From: Actinomycetes bacterium
GTDB lineage: Bacteria; Actinomycetota; Actinomycetes; Actinomycetales; Microbacteriaceae
Reading direction: 5' to 3'
Assembly: GCA_023432005.1 (NCBI GenBank)
Contig: JAEYVF010000197.1
Coordinates: 1-5,862, forward strand
DNA length: 5,862 bases
Within the stretch, counting starts at the first letter, position 1, and each line of letters begins with the position of its first letter. This document shows positions 5,524 through 5,862 of the stretch, in pieces. The position numbers and the translations under genes are program-made. Under the pieces are notes generated by a model. It made no database searches. It was not told where the DNA came from and saw nothing but the letters and a program-made list of their open reading frames with translations.

Positions 5524-5529
5524 GCTCGC

Positions 5530-5862
5530 GTGACCCCGCCGAAGCGCTCCACCGCATCCGCCGCGCCCGCATCCGCACGCCTCTCGGACGACGAGGATCG
5601 AGCCGCCGACGCCGTCATCGCGCAGGTGCGCCGTTGGCTCGCGGAGGCGGAGCGCCAGCCCGTCGACGCGTCGGCCCGTCGGCTCGCGGGGCTGCTGCGC
5701 GACCCCGACGGCCTCGCCTTCGCCGTCGGATTCGTCGACGGCGTCATCCGCCCGGAGGATGCGCGCGTCGCGGCCCGCGCGCTCGCGCGGCTCTCGCGCC
5801 GGCCGCCTCGGTTCCTCACCTGGCCGTTGCGCGCGGCGCTCCGCCTCGGCGGCCTCGTGGCG
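5530..5862 (+). CDS. putA: Proline dehydrogenase / P5C dehydrogenase (PutA-type), N-terminal 111 residues
   Basis: This is the N-terminus of a gene cut by the window's right edge; the frame has no stop through 5862. The first 20 residues are Ala/Ser/Pro-rich. The rest matches my memory of the start of actinobacterial bifunctional PutA proteins: VRRWLAEAE (33-41), LAGLLRDPDGLAFAVGFVDG (52-71), VIRPED (72-77), RVAARALARLSRR (79-91) and PRFLTWPLRAALRLGG (93-108). Such enzymes oxidise proline to pyrroline-5-carboxylate with FAD and then to glutamate with NAD. Neither active site lies in the visible part, so both activities are inferred from the N-terminal match. GTG 5530 is favoured by a -10-like hexamer 6 bp upstream and by the lack of any good ribosome binding site (nearest GAGG is 20 nt away), which suggests leaderless translation. 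The next in-frame GTG, at 5626, would remove conserved sequence. The gene is divergent from the LysR gene. Confidence 0.75.
   Translation, partial: MTPPKRSTASAAPASARLSDDEDRAADAVIAQVRRWLAEAERQPVDASARRLAGLLRDPDGLAFAVGFVDGVIRPEDARVAARALARLSRRPPRFLTWPLRAALRLGGLVA

Noticed and set aside
5448..5819. N-terminal extension of the LysR frame
   Set aside because: It overlaps the divergent promoter region and the PutA-like gene in antisense and is unlike LysR N-termini, which begin MLDVRR.

Overview
The window is a very GC-rich stretch of actinobacterial chromosome. Coding regions have strong G/C third-position bias, GTG starts are common, stop/start overlaps are of the ATGA/GTGA type, and there is a WhiB1-type regulator, which is found essentially only in Actinobacteria and their phages. 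Protein style and the frequent word GGATGC/GCATCC suggest Microbacteriaceae or a close relative; this placement is inference. No phage, IS, CRISPR or RNA gene was found.

Layout. (1) 1-3637, plus strand: four genes joined by 4-7 bp overlaps and closed by a hairpin at the last stop codon. They encode a von Willebrand A (VWA) membrane protein (5' end cut by the window), a second VWA membrane protein, a one-helix TPR protein with an acidic tail, and a three-helix protein with an unknown extracytoplasmic domain. The VWA-VWA-TPR order resembles BatA-BatB-BatC of the MoxR/DUF58-linked 'Bat' operons. Predicted topology puts every soluble domain outside the membrane, so a surface-facing membrane complex is the best reading; its function in Actinobacteria is not known to me. 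(2) 3701-3949, minus strand: WhiB1-like Fe-S regulator with about 200 bp of upstream DNA that contains a 16-bp near-palindrome and possible leader RNA hairpins. (3) 4153-4551, plus strand: small four-helix membrane protein of unknown function. (4) 4557-5447, minus strand: LysR-type regulator, with a 10-bp perfect inverted repeat at its 3' end. (5) 5530 to the window end, plus strand: the first 111 residues of a protein that reads as an actinobacterial bifunctional proline dehydrogenase / P5C dehydrogenase (PutA).

How they work together. The LysR gene and putA are divergent across 82 bp. That gap carries a 12-bp near-palindrome and a matching half-site placed at about -72 and -31 relative to a likely leaderless putA start, the usual arrangement for LysR-type activation. 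I infer a proline-catabolism switch. The VWA/TPR operon, whiB1 and the small membrane protein have no evident functional link to it.

The most useful second looks are the Bat-like operon with its unknown fourth gene, the putA/LysR control region (putA runs off the window edge and is easy to miss), and the palindrome upstream of whiB1. I see no clear evidence of a wholly new system.
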